A stretch of DNA of 64,000 nt from Pyxidicoccus xibeiensis (GCF_024198175.1 NZ_JAJVKV010000015.1:124001-188000); one strand, 5' to 3'. Counted from the first letter of the stretch, positions 27,096-39,423 are shown. Notes: a model not told the origin generated them from the letters alone. Program-made: numbers and translations.

Positions 27096-27737
27096 TCACC
27101 CACCGTGCGCGAAATGGCGCAGCTTGGCCTCCGCCCCCAGCCGGTAGGCGTAGCGCAGGTCCCCCAGCAGCCGGTCCAGCCGCCTGCCGGCGACGTGCCC
27201 CATCAGCCTCGCGCAGAAGCGCCGCGACAGCCGGTTGGCTTCTTCGTACCGCCAACGCTCCTGGGGGGAGAGCTTCTCCCGGTAGGACACCCGGTCGAAC
27301 AGCCGCCGCAAGAGCTCCGCCGCCCAGGCCTCCACGCCCTCGCCCCAGCGGTGCAGCAGGCAGACGGCGAACTTGTCCACCTCCGCCTGGGCCTCCAGCT
27401 CCAGCAGCGACACCGTCCGCCCGTGCGACGCCGTGTGCGCCACGTAGAGGAAGTGGCTGACGCCCTCGGCCACCTGGCAGTACCCCTCCAGGTCGCCGTC
27501 CAGGACGTACCCCATGGGGCCGGCTTCATAGGGCTTCAGCCTGTCCAGCAGCGCGGGGGACAGGTACAGCGCCAGCTCCAGCGCGTCCCCGGCCTCGTGG
27601 ACCAGCAGCTCCTCCTCGGCGCGCCCGGTGCCGCCCAGTTGGACGGCCGACTCCGTGTCCACCACGAAGCCCTCGGCCCTTGCCTCGCACGTGAAGCCGT
27701 AGATGGCCTCCAGGTGGTCCTGCATGCGACCGATCAT
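27096..27737 (-). CDS. Hypothetical protein, likely partner of the gene at 28390
   Basis: A 213-residue protein started at the ATG at 27737, which has GGAGG seven bases upstream. No known domain is recognised. It looks like a soluble alpha-beta protein with an acidic first half (EEELLVHEAGDALELALYLS) and a basic, helical second half (RLSRRFCARLMGHVAGRRLD). It lies 62 bp downstream of another unrecognised gene with the same orientation and probably the same transcript. Confidence 0.75.
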   Translation of the reverse strand: MIGRMQDHLEAIYGFTCEARAEGFVVDTESAVQLGGTGRAEEELLVHEAGDALELALYLSPALLDRLKPYEAGPMGYVLDGDLEGYCQVAEGVSHFLYVAHTASHGRTVSLLELEAQAEVDKFAVCLLHRWGEGVEAWAAELLRRLFDRVSYREKLSPQERWRYEEANRLSRRFCARLMGHVAGRRLDRLLGDLRYAYRLGAEAKLRHFAHGG

Positions 27738-27799
27738 CTTTACGCCTCCGAGCCACGCCACTCGACGCCACGCCACGCCCTGCGCCCCCCGCCGCCCGG

Positions 27800-28390
27800 C
27801 TAGTTCGCCAGCTGCCCCTTCGACAGGGGCACCATCCCCGCGTCCACCAGCACGCGCTCCAGCCGGTCGTTCCCGGTGCGCACCCAGGACTCGTAGACCT
27901 TGAGGGCCCCGGCCGGGCCGGCCTGCACCATGCCCCGCGCGGCAATCTCCTCCAGCACCTCCACCAGCAGCCGGAACTTGTCGTGCAGCTCGCGGTACAC
28001 CTGGGCCGCCGGGGACAGCTCCGCCACCTGCCCGTACGCCGTGCCGCCCATCTGGATGTAGTAGTCGGGGCCCACCGCCCCGCTCTGCAGCGCTCCGGAG
28101 AAGAAGCCCGCCGTGTACAGGGACACGTCCCCCAGCCGTCGCAGCGTGCGGATGCGCTCGTGGCGCTCCTGCTGCAGCGCCTGGTGGTACAGCACGGCCA
28201 GCGGCTCGCGGTCCTTCCGGCCGTCCTCCTCGCGGGTGAACAGCTTGTCGGTCAGCGCGAACTCCGACAGCAGATTCACCAGGTAGAACTCCGTCGACTC
28301 GCCAATCACCACCCGCTGCCGCCCGATGACCTCGTCCAGGAGTGACTTGAAGAACTCCTTGAGCGACAGGGACGCCACCAGTTCACTCAT
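27800..28390 (-). CDS. Hypothetical protein upstream of groESL
   Basis: A 196-residue protein with a strong GGGAGG five bases before the ATG at 28390. It is helical and soluble (SLKEFFKSLLDEVIGRQRVV; ESTEFYLVNLLSEFALTDKL) with no signal peptide or known domain. It is divergent from groES and shares the roughly 400-bp intergenic region that holds the heat-shock control sites, so one of the two CIRCE-like elements may affect it too. Confidence 0.78.
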   Translation of the reverse strand: MSELVASLSLKEFFKSLLDEVIGRQRVVIGESTEFYLVNLLSEFALTDKLFTREEDGRKDREPLAVLYHQALQQERHERIRTLRRLGDVSLYTAGFFSGALQSGAVGPDYYIQMGGTAYGQVAELSPAAQVYRELHDKFRLLVEVLEEIAARGMVQAGPAGALKVYESWVRTGNDRLERVLVDAGMVPLSKGQLAN

Positions 28391-28501
28391 TGACACCTCC
28401 CGCCTTCCCGGAAGGCCACCGCGCCCCCGGGGGACACCCCGAAGGGTACCAACGGCCCTCGGACGCCGCAAAGCCAAGGTCAATGATTCCAGGCACTTGC
28501 G

Positions 28502-28528
28502 CTGGCACTCGCCCCTGCCGAGTGCTAA
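28502..28528 (+). promoter_or_regulatory. Second, degenerate CIRCE-like element
   Basis: CTGGCACTC (28502-28510), nine spacer bases and GAGTGCTAA (28520-28528) reproduce the CIRCE layout TTAGCACTC-N9-GAGTGCTAA with a perfect right half and 7 of 9 matches in the left half. It lies 157 bp upstream of the consensus copy, nearer to the divergent gene. Confidence 0.6.
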
Positions 28529-28641
28529 TCCGCAGGCCTGTGACGGGGGCGGGGAATAACTCCCGTCACGGTGGGGTGGAGCCGTAAAACCATAGGAATG
28601 CCGCGTATTTGGCAGCAACCGGGCCGGCGGTCCGGCATCGC

Positions 28642-28669
28642 TTGACGGGTCGACTTCCCTGGTTATTAT
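28642..28669 (+). promoter_or_regulatory. Sigma-70-type promoter of groESL
   Basis: TTGACG at 28642-28647 and TATTAT at 28664-28669, separated by 16 bp, form a strong promoter. Transcription would start near 28676, just before the CIRCE element, so HrcA binding there would block initiation or early elongation. Confidence 0.7.
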
Positions 28670-28685
28670 CCGCGGCGCCTAGGCG

Positions 28686-28712
28686 TTAGCACTCACGAGG
28701 TGCGAGTGCTAA
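28686..28712 (+). promoter_or_regulatory. CIRCE element (HrcA operator)
   Basis: TTAGCACTC at 28686-28694, nine spacer bases and GAGTGCTAA at 28704-28712 match the CIRCE consensus in all 18 positions. CIRCE is bound by the repressor HrcA and couples groESL expression to free GroEL. It lies directly downstream of the predicted start site. Confidence 0.93.
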
Positions 28713-28805
28713 TGCCGCGGGTCGTCAAAGGCCCTAATCAACCCCCAAGCGGTGTCCCGGCCGGCAGTACCCCCGGGCCGGGCACCACATAGAAGGAGAA
28801 CGACC

Positions 28806-29096
28806 ATGAAGATTCGTCCCCTGCAGGATCGGCTCATCGTCAAGCGCGTCGCCGAGGAGACCAAGACCAAGGGCGGTCTCTTCATCCCCGACACGGCGAA
28901 GGAGAAGCCCCTCGAGGGCAAGGTGATCGCCGCGGGCAACGGCAAGGTGCTGGAGGACGGCAAGGTCCGCCCGATGGACATCAAGGCCGGCGACACCATC
29001 CTGTTCAGCAAGTACGCGGGCACCGAGATCAAGCTCGACGGCGAGGAGCACCTCATCCTCCGTGAGGAGGATGTGCTCGGCGTGATCGAGAAGTAA
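28806..29096 (+). CDS. groES: Co-chaperonin GroES
   Basis: A 96-residue GroES with the family opening MKIRPLQDRLIVKRV, mobile-loop TKGGLFIPDTAKEKP, and C-terminal LILREEDVLGVIEK. AGAAGGAGAACG precedes the ATG at 28806. The heptamer caps the GroEL ring during protein folding in the cytoplasm. It is the first gene of a two-gene operon under CIRCE control. Confidence 0.97.
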   Translation: MKIRPLQDRLIVKRVAEETKTKGGLFIPDTAKEKPLEGKVIAAGNGKVLEDGKVRPMDIKAGDTILFSKYAGTEIKLDGEEHLILREEDVLGVIEK

Positions 29097-29133
29097 TCCG
29101 TCCCTTCCCACCCCTTTCTAAGGACTCAAAATC

Positions 29134-30774
<1,641 letters not shown>

Positions 30775-30818
30775 CAGCCCCCACCCCGGCGCCACGCCGG
30801 GGTGACTGCACCCTCGGG

Positions 30819-30862
30819 CGGCCTCCGGTTCCCACCAGGGAGCCGGGGGCCGTCGTGCTTTC
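30819..30862 (+). terminator. Terminator of groESL
   Basis: A 15-bp stem (CGGCCTCCGGTTCCC, loop ACCA, GGGAGCCGGGGGCCG) with two GU pairs is followed by a short T-rich stretch. A smaller perfect hairpin, CACCCCGGCG / CGCCGGGGTG at 30782-30804, lies just before it and lacks a T-tract. Confidence 0.6.
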
Positions 30863-30924
30863 GGGGTAAGGTGGCGCGGGCCCTGCCCGGCCCTTAACTT
30901 GGAAGACACAAGGAGGAAGTGCCC

Positions 30925-31179
30925 GTGAAGCCCGTGAAGATCTACACGACGAACTATTGTGGGTACTGCGTCCGCGCCAAGGACCTGCTCAAGCGCAAGG
31001 GTGTGGACTACCAGGAGGTCGACGTCACCGGGGACGACTCCATGCGCGCGCAGCTGGTGGAGATGAGCGGCGGCCAGCGCACCGTGCCGCAGATCTTCAT
31101 CGGCGACACGCACGTGGGCGGCTACTCGGACCTGTCCCGCCTGGACACCGAGGGCAAGCTGGACCCGATGCTGGCCTAG
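30925..31179 (+). CDS. grxC: Glutaredoxin, GrxC type
   Basis: An 84-residue glutaredoxin. The GTG at 30925 is chosen since AGGAGG at 30911-30916 is then eight bases away; the GTG at 30919 would be too close. The active site is CGYC in a KIYTTNYCGYCVRAKDLL context, the cis-proline loop is RTVPQIFIG, and the GSH-binding GGYSDL follows. It reduces disulfides with glutathione or another thiol in the cytosol. Confidence 0.92.
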   Translation: MKPVKIYTTNYCGYCVRAKDLLKRKGVDYQEVDVTGDDSMRAQLVEMSGGQRTVPQIFIGDTHVGGYSDLSRLDTEGKLDPMLA

Positions 31180-31269
31180 CCCAGGCAGGCAGGCGACCGG
31201 CCCGGATGCTCGGAGCGCCGTGCATAGCTTCCCCTCCAAGGCACACCACCCTTTTCGCGGGAGGTCGCA

Positions 31270-31671
31270 ATGGCGGGAGAAGAGCAACAGACGGGCACCC
31301 GGGACGAGCACTACAACCTCATCAGCGCGCTGTACCACCTGCTGAAGGGCACCTCGGTGGGTGAGCAGTACATCCGGGACGCCGAGGAGTCCGGCGACCA
31401 GGAGCTCGCCCAGTTCTTCCGGGACTGGCAGGACGAGCAGCGCAACCTGTCCGAGCGGGCGAAGAACCTGCTGGGCAGCCGGATGCTCGGCGGCCAGAAG
31501 GCCGGCACCGGCCGCAAGCGCTCCGCCAGTGGCGGCAAGAGCGTCCCCACCCGCGCGGTGAAGGACCAGATCAACGCCAGCGTGAAGTCCGGTGGCAACG
31601 CCGAAGACGACATCGTGGACGAGGAGTCCAAGGAGTCCTTCCCCGCCAGCGACTCGCCGGCGCGGTACTGA
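31270..31671 (+). CDS. Hypothetical protein with C-terminal ESFPASD motif
   Basis: A 133-residue soluble protein with GGGAGG before the ATG at 31270. Its first 70 residues are helical (EHYNLISALYHLLKGTSVGE), reminiscent of ferritin-like helical hairpins found in stress proteins. A basic, Gly/Ser-rich linker follows. The end, DEESKESFPASDSPARY, matches a short C-terminal motif that recurs at the end of many otherwise unrelated small bacterial proteins. Function unknown. Confidence 0.8.
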   Translation: MAGEEQQTGTRDEHYNLISALYHLLKGTSVGEQYIRDAEESGDQELAQFFRDWQDEQRNLSERAKNLLGSRMLGGQKAGTGRKRSASGGKSVPTRAVKDQINASVKSGGNAEDDIVDEESKESFPASDSPARY

Positions 31672-31681
31672 GCCTCCGGCA

Positions 31682-31728
31682 CGAGCGCCCCCAGGCGGGT
31701 TTCTGGATTCCTCGGGGGCGTTCGTCTT
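31682..31728 (+). terminator. Intrinsic terminator after the gene at 31270
   Basis: CGAGCGCCCCCAGG at 31682-31695 pairs with CCTCGGGGGCGTTCG at 31710-31724, followed by TCTT. It lies 10 bp after the stop codon. Confidence 0.55.
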
Positions 31729-31740
31729 GGATGGCGGGCC

Positions 31741-32760
31741 GTGACTCGTCCCGGCCCGTCCCTCCTCGCGCGCGCCGCCGCGCTGCTGGCCCTCGCGGCC
31801 GTGTCGTTGTCCGTGTCCTGCAAGGGCGCCTCCGTCCAGGTGAAGCGCTCCGTGCCCGCGGACCTCGCGGTGTCCGCCGTCGTCGTCTATCCCTTCGGCT
31901 TCCGCTGGGAGACGCCGGCCTGGCGCGCGGTGGAGCTGTCCCAGCGGCTGGTGGACGTGGCCCTGGCCGAGGCGGCGGAGCAGGCCCTCTTCTTCGGCCC
32001 CACCGAGGTGCGCGTCTACCGCCCGGACGAGGACAACGCCTGGGCCGCCAGCGACGCCGTCGCCGTGCTGGCCGCGTACGGCGTGCGCCCGGACAGCGCG
32101 CTGGTGCTGCGCCCCCGGGCGGAGAAGCGCGTCCAGGCCGGCCAACGTGAACTGGTGGACAGTCGCGGCCGCACCGTGGGCCAGAGCGCCCAGGAGGCGG
32201 TGACGTACCTGGGCACCGTGGAGGTGCTGCACCCCGCCACGCGGCAGGTGGTGCTGGAGGTGTCCGGCGAGGCGGCGGCGGACCCCTTCGCGGAAGTCAC
32301 GGACGAGGGCGCGGACCCGGCGCCGGAGCTCACCCTGCTGATGGCGGACCTCACCCGCGAGGCGCTGAAGGGGCTGTCGGGCACCCTGAAGCCGCCCCGC
32401 GCGCCCTCTCCGCCCGTGGCCACCTCCGTGGCGTGGGTGCCCTGGGAGACGCTGGAGCTGGGGCCGGAGCTGGCGGCACGGGACGCCCTGGACGCGGAGC
32501 TGCTGCGCCAGCAGCGCCTGCGCTTCGCCAACCCCGGCCTGGAGCCCGCCGTCCTGGACACGCTGGCCCGGAAGCCCGGCGGCCTGTACGTCCGCGCAGC
32601 CCCCGCGGGCGCGAAGCTGGCGGCGGGAGACATCGTCCTCTCGCTCGACGGCCGCCCCGTCCCGCCGCAGGCCCTCGCCCGGACGCGCCTGGCTCCTGTT
32701 CCGTCGGAGGCACGCGTGCAACAAGCCTCTGGGCAGATTGTTTCACTCGTGCTGCCCTGA
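31741..32760 (+). CDS. Hypothetical lipoprotein
   Basis: A 339-residue secreted protein starting at GTG 31741. The signal ends in AAVSLSVSC, a lipobox with the following Cys near residue 27. The mature part has a mixed alpha-beta region (SAVVVYPFGFRWETPAWRAV), contains many Ala/Val/Leu residues and a VEVLHPATRQVVLEVSGEAA stretch, and ends in a compact domain with GDIVLSLDGRPVPPQALAR, which resembles a PDZ-type turn. No family is assigned. It precedes the FHA regulator by 69 bp in the same orientation. Confidence 0.78.
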   Translation: MTRPGPSLLARAAALLALAAVSLSVSCKGASVQVKRSVPADLAVSAVVVYPFGFRWETPAWRAVELSQRLVDVALAEAAEQALFFGPTEVRVYRPDEDNAWAASDAVAVLAAYGVRPDSALVLRPRAEKRVQAGQRELVDSRGRTVGQSAQEAVTYLGTVEVLHPATRQVVLEVSGEAAADPFAEVTDEGADPAPELTLLMADLTREALKGLSGTLKPPRAPSPPVATSVAWVPWETLELGPELAARDALDAELLRQQRLRFANPGLEPAVLDTLARKPGGLYVRAAPAGAKLAAGDIVLSLDGRPVPPQALARTRLAPVPSEARVQQASGQIVSLVLP

Positions 32761-32829
32761 TGTTTTCAGTCGCGCGCGGACGCGCGTCGGGCTTGCCCCC
32801 CCGGGCGACTCGCACCTAAAGAGGACCCC

Positions 32830-34215
<1,386 letters not shown>

Positions 34216-34257
34216 GAGCCACCCGACTCGCAGTCCCACCCCAGGGAGAACCACCGC

Positions 34258-35460
34258 ATGTTGCGTCGTGTCGCCGTAGCATCCGTCGTCCTCACCGCCG
34301 CCTGTGCCGGTCAGCAGAAGACCGAGGGCGCCGCGCAGGGCACCCAGCCCACCAGCACCGAGGAGCGCGTCCGCATCACCAACCAGCCCCCGTTCGACCT
34401 GGTGGCCTGCTTCCCGCGCGAGACGGCGGTGCCGGACCAGACGAGCCAGGGCGTCGTCCTGGGCTCGCTGCTGGCCGTGCGCCCGCAGGTGCAGGAGTGC
34501 CTGGTGGACCCGAAGAACCGGGGTCCCGCGCCCACGACGAAGGTGTCCGTCAAGACGACCGTCACCGACCAGGCCACCACCCACGCCGTCACCGGGGAGA
34601 ACCTCACCCCCGAGGGCACCGCCTGCGTCCAGAAGCTGGTGGACACGGCCGTCCAGCCGGCGCTGCTCGCCAAGGGCGCGCAGCCGGTGGAGGCCACCAT
34701 CCCCTTCGAGCACACCGCCAGCGGCCTGAACTCCGTCACCTTCGGCATCAACGAGGGCTCGGACTTCACCGGCGCGGTGCGCCTGGGCCTGCCGACCTGG
34801 TGTGACTGCTACGCCAGCTTCAAGGACAAGGTCCCCCCGACGCTGACGGCCAAGGTGAAGCTGGTGAAGACGAACGCGACGCCGGCCGAAGTCACCTTCG
34901 AGCCCTCCGGCAGCACCGAGGGCGACCAGGTGTCCGCGTGCCTCCAGCAGAAGATGGCCGCGCTGCCGGCGAAGCTGTCCACCGACGAGCTGACCTTCGC
35001 GTACCGCTTCGTCCACTTCAACTCGCAGGCCTCGGAGGCCGCGGCGGCCACCCTGCCGTCCGAGCTGCGCTTCCTGCAGCTGGACCTGGTGCGCACGCAG
35101 CGCGCGGCGGACGCGGCCATGGCCGACGGCGCCCGCGCCCCCGCGGCGCAGGCCTTCGCCGAGGTGGTGGAGCGCTACCAGAAGACGAAGAACTACAAGC
35201 TCTTCGACGAGCTCGAGAGCAAGTGCAACGCCCTGGTGAAGGCCGACGCCCGCGTGGTGGAGACCATCCAGGCCCGCCAGGCCACGGAGCAGGCCGCGCT
35301 GGCCATTGCCCAGGAGATGAAGACCAAGGACGCCGAGGGCTGGACGGACGCCGAGGCCGCCACCCAGAAGAACCTGGACGAGACGATGAAGGAGCTGACC
35401 GAGGCCCAGAAGATCGCCACCCAGGACAAGTCGGCCTGCCCGAAGAAGTCCTACAAGTAG
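34258..35460 (+). CDS. Hypothetical lipoprotein
   Basis: A 400-residue protein with GGGAGAA before the ATG. The signal (VAVASVVLTAACAG) has the lipobox TAAC. The mature part has two beta-rich halves with pairs of cysteines (VACFPRET, VQECLVDPK, then CDCYASFKDKVP and VSACLQQKMAA), and a long helical C-terminus (ELESKCNALVKADARVVETI) of coiled-coil character. No known domain. It follows the FHA regulator by 42 bp and ends at a strong bidirectional terminator. Confidence 0.82.
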   Translation: MLRRVAVASVVLTAACAGQQKTEGAAQGTQPTSTEERVRITNQPPFDLVACFPRETAVPDQTSQGVVLGSLLAVRPQVQECLVDPKNRGPAPTTKVSVKTTVTDQATTHAVTGENLTPEGTACVQKLVDTAVQPALLAKGAQPVEATIPFEHTASGLNSVTFGINEGSDFTGAVRLGLPTWCDCYASFKDKVPPTLTAKVKLVKTNATPAEVTFEPSGSTEGDQVSACLQQKMAALPAKLSTDELTFAYRFVHFNSQASEAAAATLPSELRFLQLDLVRTQRAADAAMADGARAPAAQAFAEVVERYQKTKNYKLFDELESKCNALVKADARVVETIQARQATEQAALAIAQEMKTKDAEGWTDAEAATQKNLDETMKELTEAQKIATQDKSACPKKSYK

Positions 35461-35484
35461 CCGTCACGCTGGCCTGAAAAGCAC

Positions 35485-35530
35485 GAAGGCGCGGGAGCCC
35501 GGATTCCGGCTCTCGCGCCTTCCGTGTTTC
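35485..35530. terminator. Bidirectional terminator between convergent genes
   Basis: GAAGGCGCGGGAGCC at 35485-35499 and GGCTCTCGCGCCTTC at 35508-35522 form a 15-bp stem with one GU pair and an 8-base loop. AAAA lies on the left and a T-rich stretch on the right, so it can serve both the lipoprotein gene and smc. Confidence 0.85.
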
Positions 35531-35574
35531 AGGAGTGCCCCGGGGTGCGCCCGGGGCCCGCCGCGCCCCCCGCG

Positions 35575-38500
35575 CTACGCCGCGGTGACCTTGTCGTCGT
35601 TGGCCGCGCCGGACTCGCGCATGCGGACGCTGACGAGCTTGGAGATGCCCGGCTCCTCCATGGTGACGCCGTAGAGGGTGTTGGAGACCTCCATGGTGCG
35701 CTTGTTGTGGGTGATGAGGATGAACTGCGACTGCTTGCTCATCTCCTTCACCATCTCGTTGTAGCGGCCCACGTTGCCCTCATCCAGCGGCGCGTCGACC
35801 TCGTCCAGGAGGCAGAAGGGCGTGGGCTTGATGAGGAAGATGCCGAAGATGAGGCCCACGGCGGTGAGGGCCTTCTCGCCACCGGAGAGCAGATTCACGC
35901 TCTGCAGCTTCTTGCCGGGCGGCTGGGCGACGATTTCCACGCCGGGCTCGGCGTTGGGCCCCTCGCTGGTGAGGATGAGGCTGGCCCGCCCGCCGCCGAA
36001 CAGGCGCGGGAAGATGGCCTGGAACTTCTCGTTCACCACGTCGAAGGTCTGCTTGAAGCGCTCGCGGCTGGTGGCGTCGATGCGCTGGATGGCCTCCTTG
36101 AGCTGGACGATGGAGTCCTGGAGGTCCTTCTTCTGCGCGGTGAGGAAGTCGTAGCGCTTGGACAGCTCCGCGTGCTCGTCGATGGCGGTGAGGTTGATCT
36201 CCCCCATCTTCTCCACCTGGGCGCGCAAGTCCTTGAGCTCCGCCTCCGTCTCCGGGGCGAGCGCGGGCAGCAGGTGGTAGCGGTGCAGCTCGTTCGCCAG
36301 CTCCACCTGGTGGCGCTCGCGGATGCCGGCCGACAGGTGCTCCAGCTCCAGGGCAATCTCCCGCTCGCGCAGGGAGATTTGCGACAGGCCCTGCATCAGC
36401 TCGTCCACGCGGCCGCGCAGCTCGCGGAACTCCGTGTCCTGCTCGCGCACCTCGGCGGAGGCCGTGACGTGCGCGGCGCGGCGGGCCTCCAGCCCCTCCG
36501 CGGCCAGCCGGTGCTCCCCGGCGCGCTGGGCCAGCCCGCCCTCGGTCTCCGTGGTGCGCCGCTCCAGCTCTTCCACCTTCGCGCCGCCCTCCACCACCGT
36601 GGCCTGCAGCCGGGTGACGCGGGTCTCCATCTCCCGGCGCTGCGTCACCAGGCTGTCGAGCTCCTTGCGCGCGGACTCGCCGCGCTCGCTGCCCGCGGCG
36701 ACCTTGATGCGCAGCCCCGTCAGGTCCGCGTTGGCCGTCTCCGCGCGCTGGCGCAGGGACTCCTGCTCCGCCACCAGCTGCCGCACGCGCTCCTCGCGGC
36801 CCTCGCGGTCCGCCTGGCCATGCGCCACCTCGCCGCGGCTCGTCTCCTCCTCGTGGGACAGGCCGCTGTGCGTCTGCGCCAGCTGCGCGTCCTCGGACTC
36901 CAGCGCCCGCAGCCGCTCCCGCACCCGGGCCAGGTCCTCGCCGGCCTTGTGCAGGTCCTTCTCCTGGCTGGCGAGATTCACTTCCTCCGCGTGCTGGTTC
37001 TTCGCCAGCCCCTTGAGGACACCCTCGGTGTGCCCCATCTGCTTCTGGAGCGTGTAGTGCCGGGTGAGGATTTCGTTGTAGCGCTCCTCCACCCGCGCCA
37101 CCTCGGCGGCCAGCTCGGCGATTTCGCGCTTCTTCTGGAGCGCGCCCACCGCCGCGCCCTCGCGCTCACCGCCGACGATGGTGCCGTCCGCGCGGAACAC
37201 CTCGCCGTCCAGCGTGACGAGCGTGCACGGCGGCCCGCCCGCGTCCGAGTAGGCGCGCGCCGTGGCCAGGTCCTGGACGATGACCACGTCCCCGAGCAGC
37301 AGCTGCACCAGCGGCCGCAGGGAGTCCTCGCACGTCACCTCGCGCGGGGCATGGGCCAGCACGCCGGAGCGGCTGAAGTCCGGCTCCAGCGGGGCCGGCA
37401 GCGAGTCCAGCGCGGGCACCGGCAGGAAGCTGCCCCGGCCCTCCGCGTGGCCCTTGAGGTACTCCACCAGCTCCACGCCCTTGTCGCGGCTCTCGACGAT
37501 GACGTGCTGGAGCCGCTCGCCCAGGGCCGCCTCCACCGCGCGCTCGTAGCGCTGGGTGACGGAGATGACGTCGGCCACGAGGCCGAAGATGCCCTGCTCG
37601 CGGGCCACGGTGCCCGCGCGCATCATGACGGCGCGCACGCCCCGGTCGAAGCCGTCGTAGTTCTTCTGGATGTCCTCCAGGGACGACAGGCGGCTGCGCT
37701 TGTCGCTCAGCTCCTCGCGCAGGGCGATGACCTGGATTTCGTTCTCCGTGAAGTCGGCGCGGGTGCGGCTGAGCGCCTCCTCCTCGTGCCCCTTGCGCTC
37801 GGCCAGCTCCGCCGCGAGGTGCCGGGTGTCCTCCACCCGCTTCGCCACGTCGCCGCGCACCTTCTCCAGCTCCGACTCCTGGCCGCGCAGCGTCTCCAGC
37901 TCCGCCTGGAGCTTCGCCCGGCGGGCCTCCAAGTCGGTGCGCTGGCGGGCCAGGTTGACGAGGTTGCTCTCGTGGTTGGCCAGCCGCCCGGCCACCGCGA
38001 CGAGCCCGGCGCGCTCCTGCTCCAGGCGCATCGCCACCTCGGTCTGCAGGTGCGACACGCGGCGCAGCTCCTCCTGCGCCACCTGCATCGCGACCTCGTC
38101 CTCCTTCCACGAGCCGGCGATGCCGGACAGCTCCGCCTCGCGCGCGGCCATGGCCTCGGCCATCTCCGCCTGGCGCGCCAGGAGCCCCTCCAGCTCCGTC
38201 CTCGCCCCGGCCACGCGGGCGCGCGTCTCCTCGAGGTCGCGCTTGCCGTACGTCAGCTCCTGGGTGTCGCGCTGCACGGCGCTCTCCAGCGCGTGCACCT
38301 CGGCGGCGAGCGTCTGCAGGGCGGCGCCCTCGGCGTCCAGCTCCGCGCGGCGCTTGGTGATTGCCTCCTCCAGGCCCTTCACCCGGTCCAGGCTCTCGCG
38401 CTCCTCGGTGCCCAGGTTCTCCAGGCGGGACTTGAGGACCTGCTTCTCCGCCAAGAGCTCCAGGTGCCGGTGGCTGGCCGCGTGCAGGTCGATGTCCCGC

Positions 38501-39177
38501 ATGCGCGCCTTGAGCTTCTTGTACTTCTCCGCCTTCTTCGCCTGGCGCGACAGCGCGTCGAGCCGCTTCTCCAGCTCGTTGGTGATGTCCGTGACGCGCA
38601 GGAGGTTGGCGTCGGTCGCCTCCATCTTCCGCTCGGCGGCCTTGCGGCGCGCCTTGTACTTGGTGACGCCCGCGGCCTCCTCCAGCAGGTGGCGCCGGTC
38701 CTCCGGCTTGCTGGAGACGATGAGGCCCACGCGGCCCTGCTCGATGATGGAGTAGGCCTTGGTGCCGACGCCCGTACCGAGGAACAGCTCGGTGATGTCC
38801 AGCAGGCGACACAGCGTCTTGTTGATGAGGTACTCCGAGTCCCCGTTGCGGAACAGGCGCCGCGTGACGGTGATCTCCGAGTAGCCCTGGTACTGCGGCG
38901 AGAGCTGATCCGTCTCGTCCACGAGGAAGGTGAGCGACACCTCCGCCATGGAGAGCGGCGGCTTGTTCTCCGAGCCGTTGAAGATGACGTCCTCCATGCC
39001 ACGGCCACGGAGGTTCTTCGCGCTCTGCTCGCCCATCACCCAGCGGATGGCGTCCACGACGTTCGACTTGCCGCAGCCGTTGGGGCCGACGATGCCCGTC
39101 ACGCCCTCGTCGAAGGTGAAGACGCTCCGCTCCATGAACGACTTGAAGCCGGTGATGTCCAACCGCTTGATTCTCAT
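35575..39177 (-). CDS. smc: Chromosome segregation protein SMC
   Basis: A 1200-residue SMC ATPase. The N-terminal head carries Walker A GPNGCGKSNVVDAIRWVMGE. Two long coiled-coil arms rich in Glu, Arg and Leu flank a hinge region around residues 520-640 (GIFGLVADVISVTQRYERAV, then GVLAHAPREV). The C-terminal head has the signature LLSGGEKALTAVGLIFGIFL and Walker B LLDEVDAPLDEGNVGRYNE. It loads at ParB/parS with ScpAB and organises the chromosome. The neighbours are unrelated; scpA/scpB are not in the window. Confidence 0.97.
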   Translation of the reverse strand: MRIKRLDITGFKSFMERSVFTFDEGVTGIVGPNGCGKSNVVDAIRWVMGEQSAKNLRGRGMEDVIFNGSENKPPLSMAEVSLTFLVDETDQLSPQYQGYSEITVTRRLFRNGDSEYLINKTLCRLLDITELFLGTGVGTKAYSIIEQGRVGLIVSSKPEDRRHLLEEAAGVTKYKARRKAAERKMEATDANLLRVTDITNELEKRLDALSRQAKKAEKYKKLKARMRDIDLHAASHRHLELLAEKQVLKSRLENLGTEERESLDRVKGLEEAITKRRAELDAEGAALQTLAAEVHALESAVQRDTQELTYGKRDLEETRARVAGARTELEGLLARQAEMAEAMAAREAELSGIAGSWKEDEVAMQVAQEELRRVSHLQTEVAMRLEQERAGLVAVAGRLANHESNLVNLARQRTDLEARRAKLQAELETLRGQESELEKVRGDVAKRVEDTRHLAAELAERKGHEEEALSRTRADFTENEIQVIALREELSDKRSRLSSLEDIQKNYDGFDRGVRAVMMRAGTVAREQGIFGLVADVISVTQRYERAVEAALGERLQHVIVESRDKGVELVEYLKGHAEGRGSFLPVPALDSLPAPLEPDFSRSGVLAHAPREVTCEDSLRPLVQLLLGDVVIVQDLATARAYSDAGGPPCTLVTLDGEVFRADGTIVGGEREGAAVGALQKKREIAELAAEVARVEERYNEILTRHYTLQKQMGHTEGVLKGLAKNQHAEEVNLASQEKDLHKAGEDLARVRERLRALESEDAQLAQTHSGLSHEEETSRGEVAHGQADREGREERVRQLVAEQESLRQRAETANADLTGLRIKVAAGSERGESARKELDSLVTQRREMETRVTRLQATVVEGGAKVEELERRTTETEGGLAQRAGEHRLAAEGLEARRAAHVTASAEVREQDTEFRELRGRVDELMQGLSQISLREREIALELEHLSAGIRERHQVELANELHRYHLLPALAPETEAELKDLRAQVEKMGEINLTAIDEHAELSKRYDFLTAQKKDLQDSIVQLKEAIQRIDATSRERFKQTFDVVNEKFQAIFPRLFGGGRASLILTSEGPNAEPGVEIVAQPPGKKLQSVNLLSGGEKALTAVGLIFGIFLIKPTPFCLLDEVDAPLDEGNVGRYNEMVKEMSKQSQFILITHNKRTMEVSNTLYGVTMEEPGISKLVSVRMRESGAANDDKVTAA

Positions 39178-39423
39178 GCCTGCGGGCTCCTGGGTGACGC
39201 GCGGAGTGCGAGGGGGTAAGCGAGCGCGAGGCCGAAAAATCGGCCTCGGAACGATCGGCAGGAGTACCAGTCGCCCACCGGGCGATCAAGCGTGACCATG
39301 CCTCAGGTGGCCATACGTTCGGCTGCTTGCCCTTCAACCGGGCTTGCCGAGCGCTGCGCCATCCGTTCCGTGGGGTTGCAAAGTGGGAGCCCCACCCTAC
39401 CTTCCAATTGCTTTTTCTGGAGG

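Noticed and set aside
30782..30804. First hairpin after groEL as the main terminator
   Set aside because: The stem is perfect but no T-tract follows; the second hairpin at 30819 fits better.
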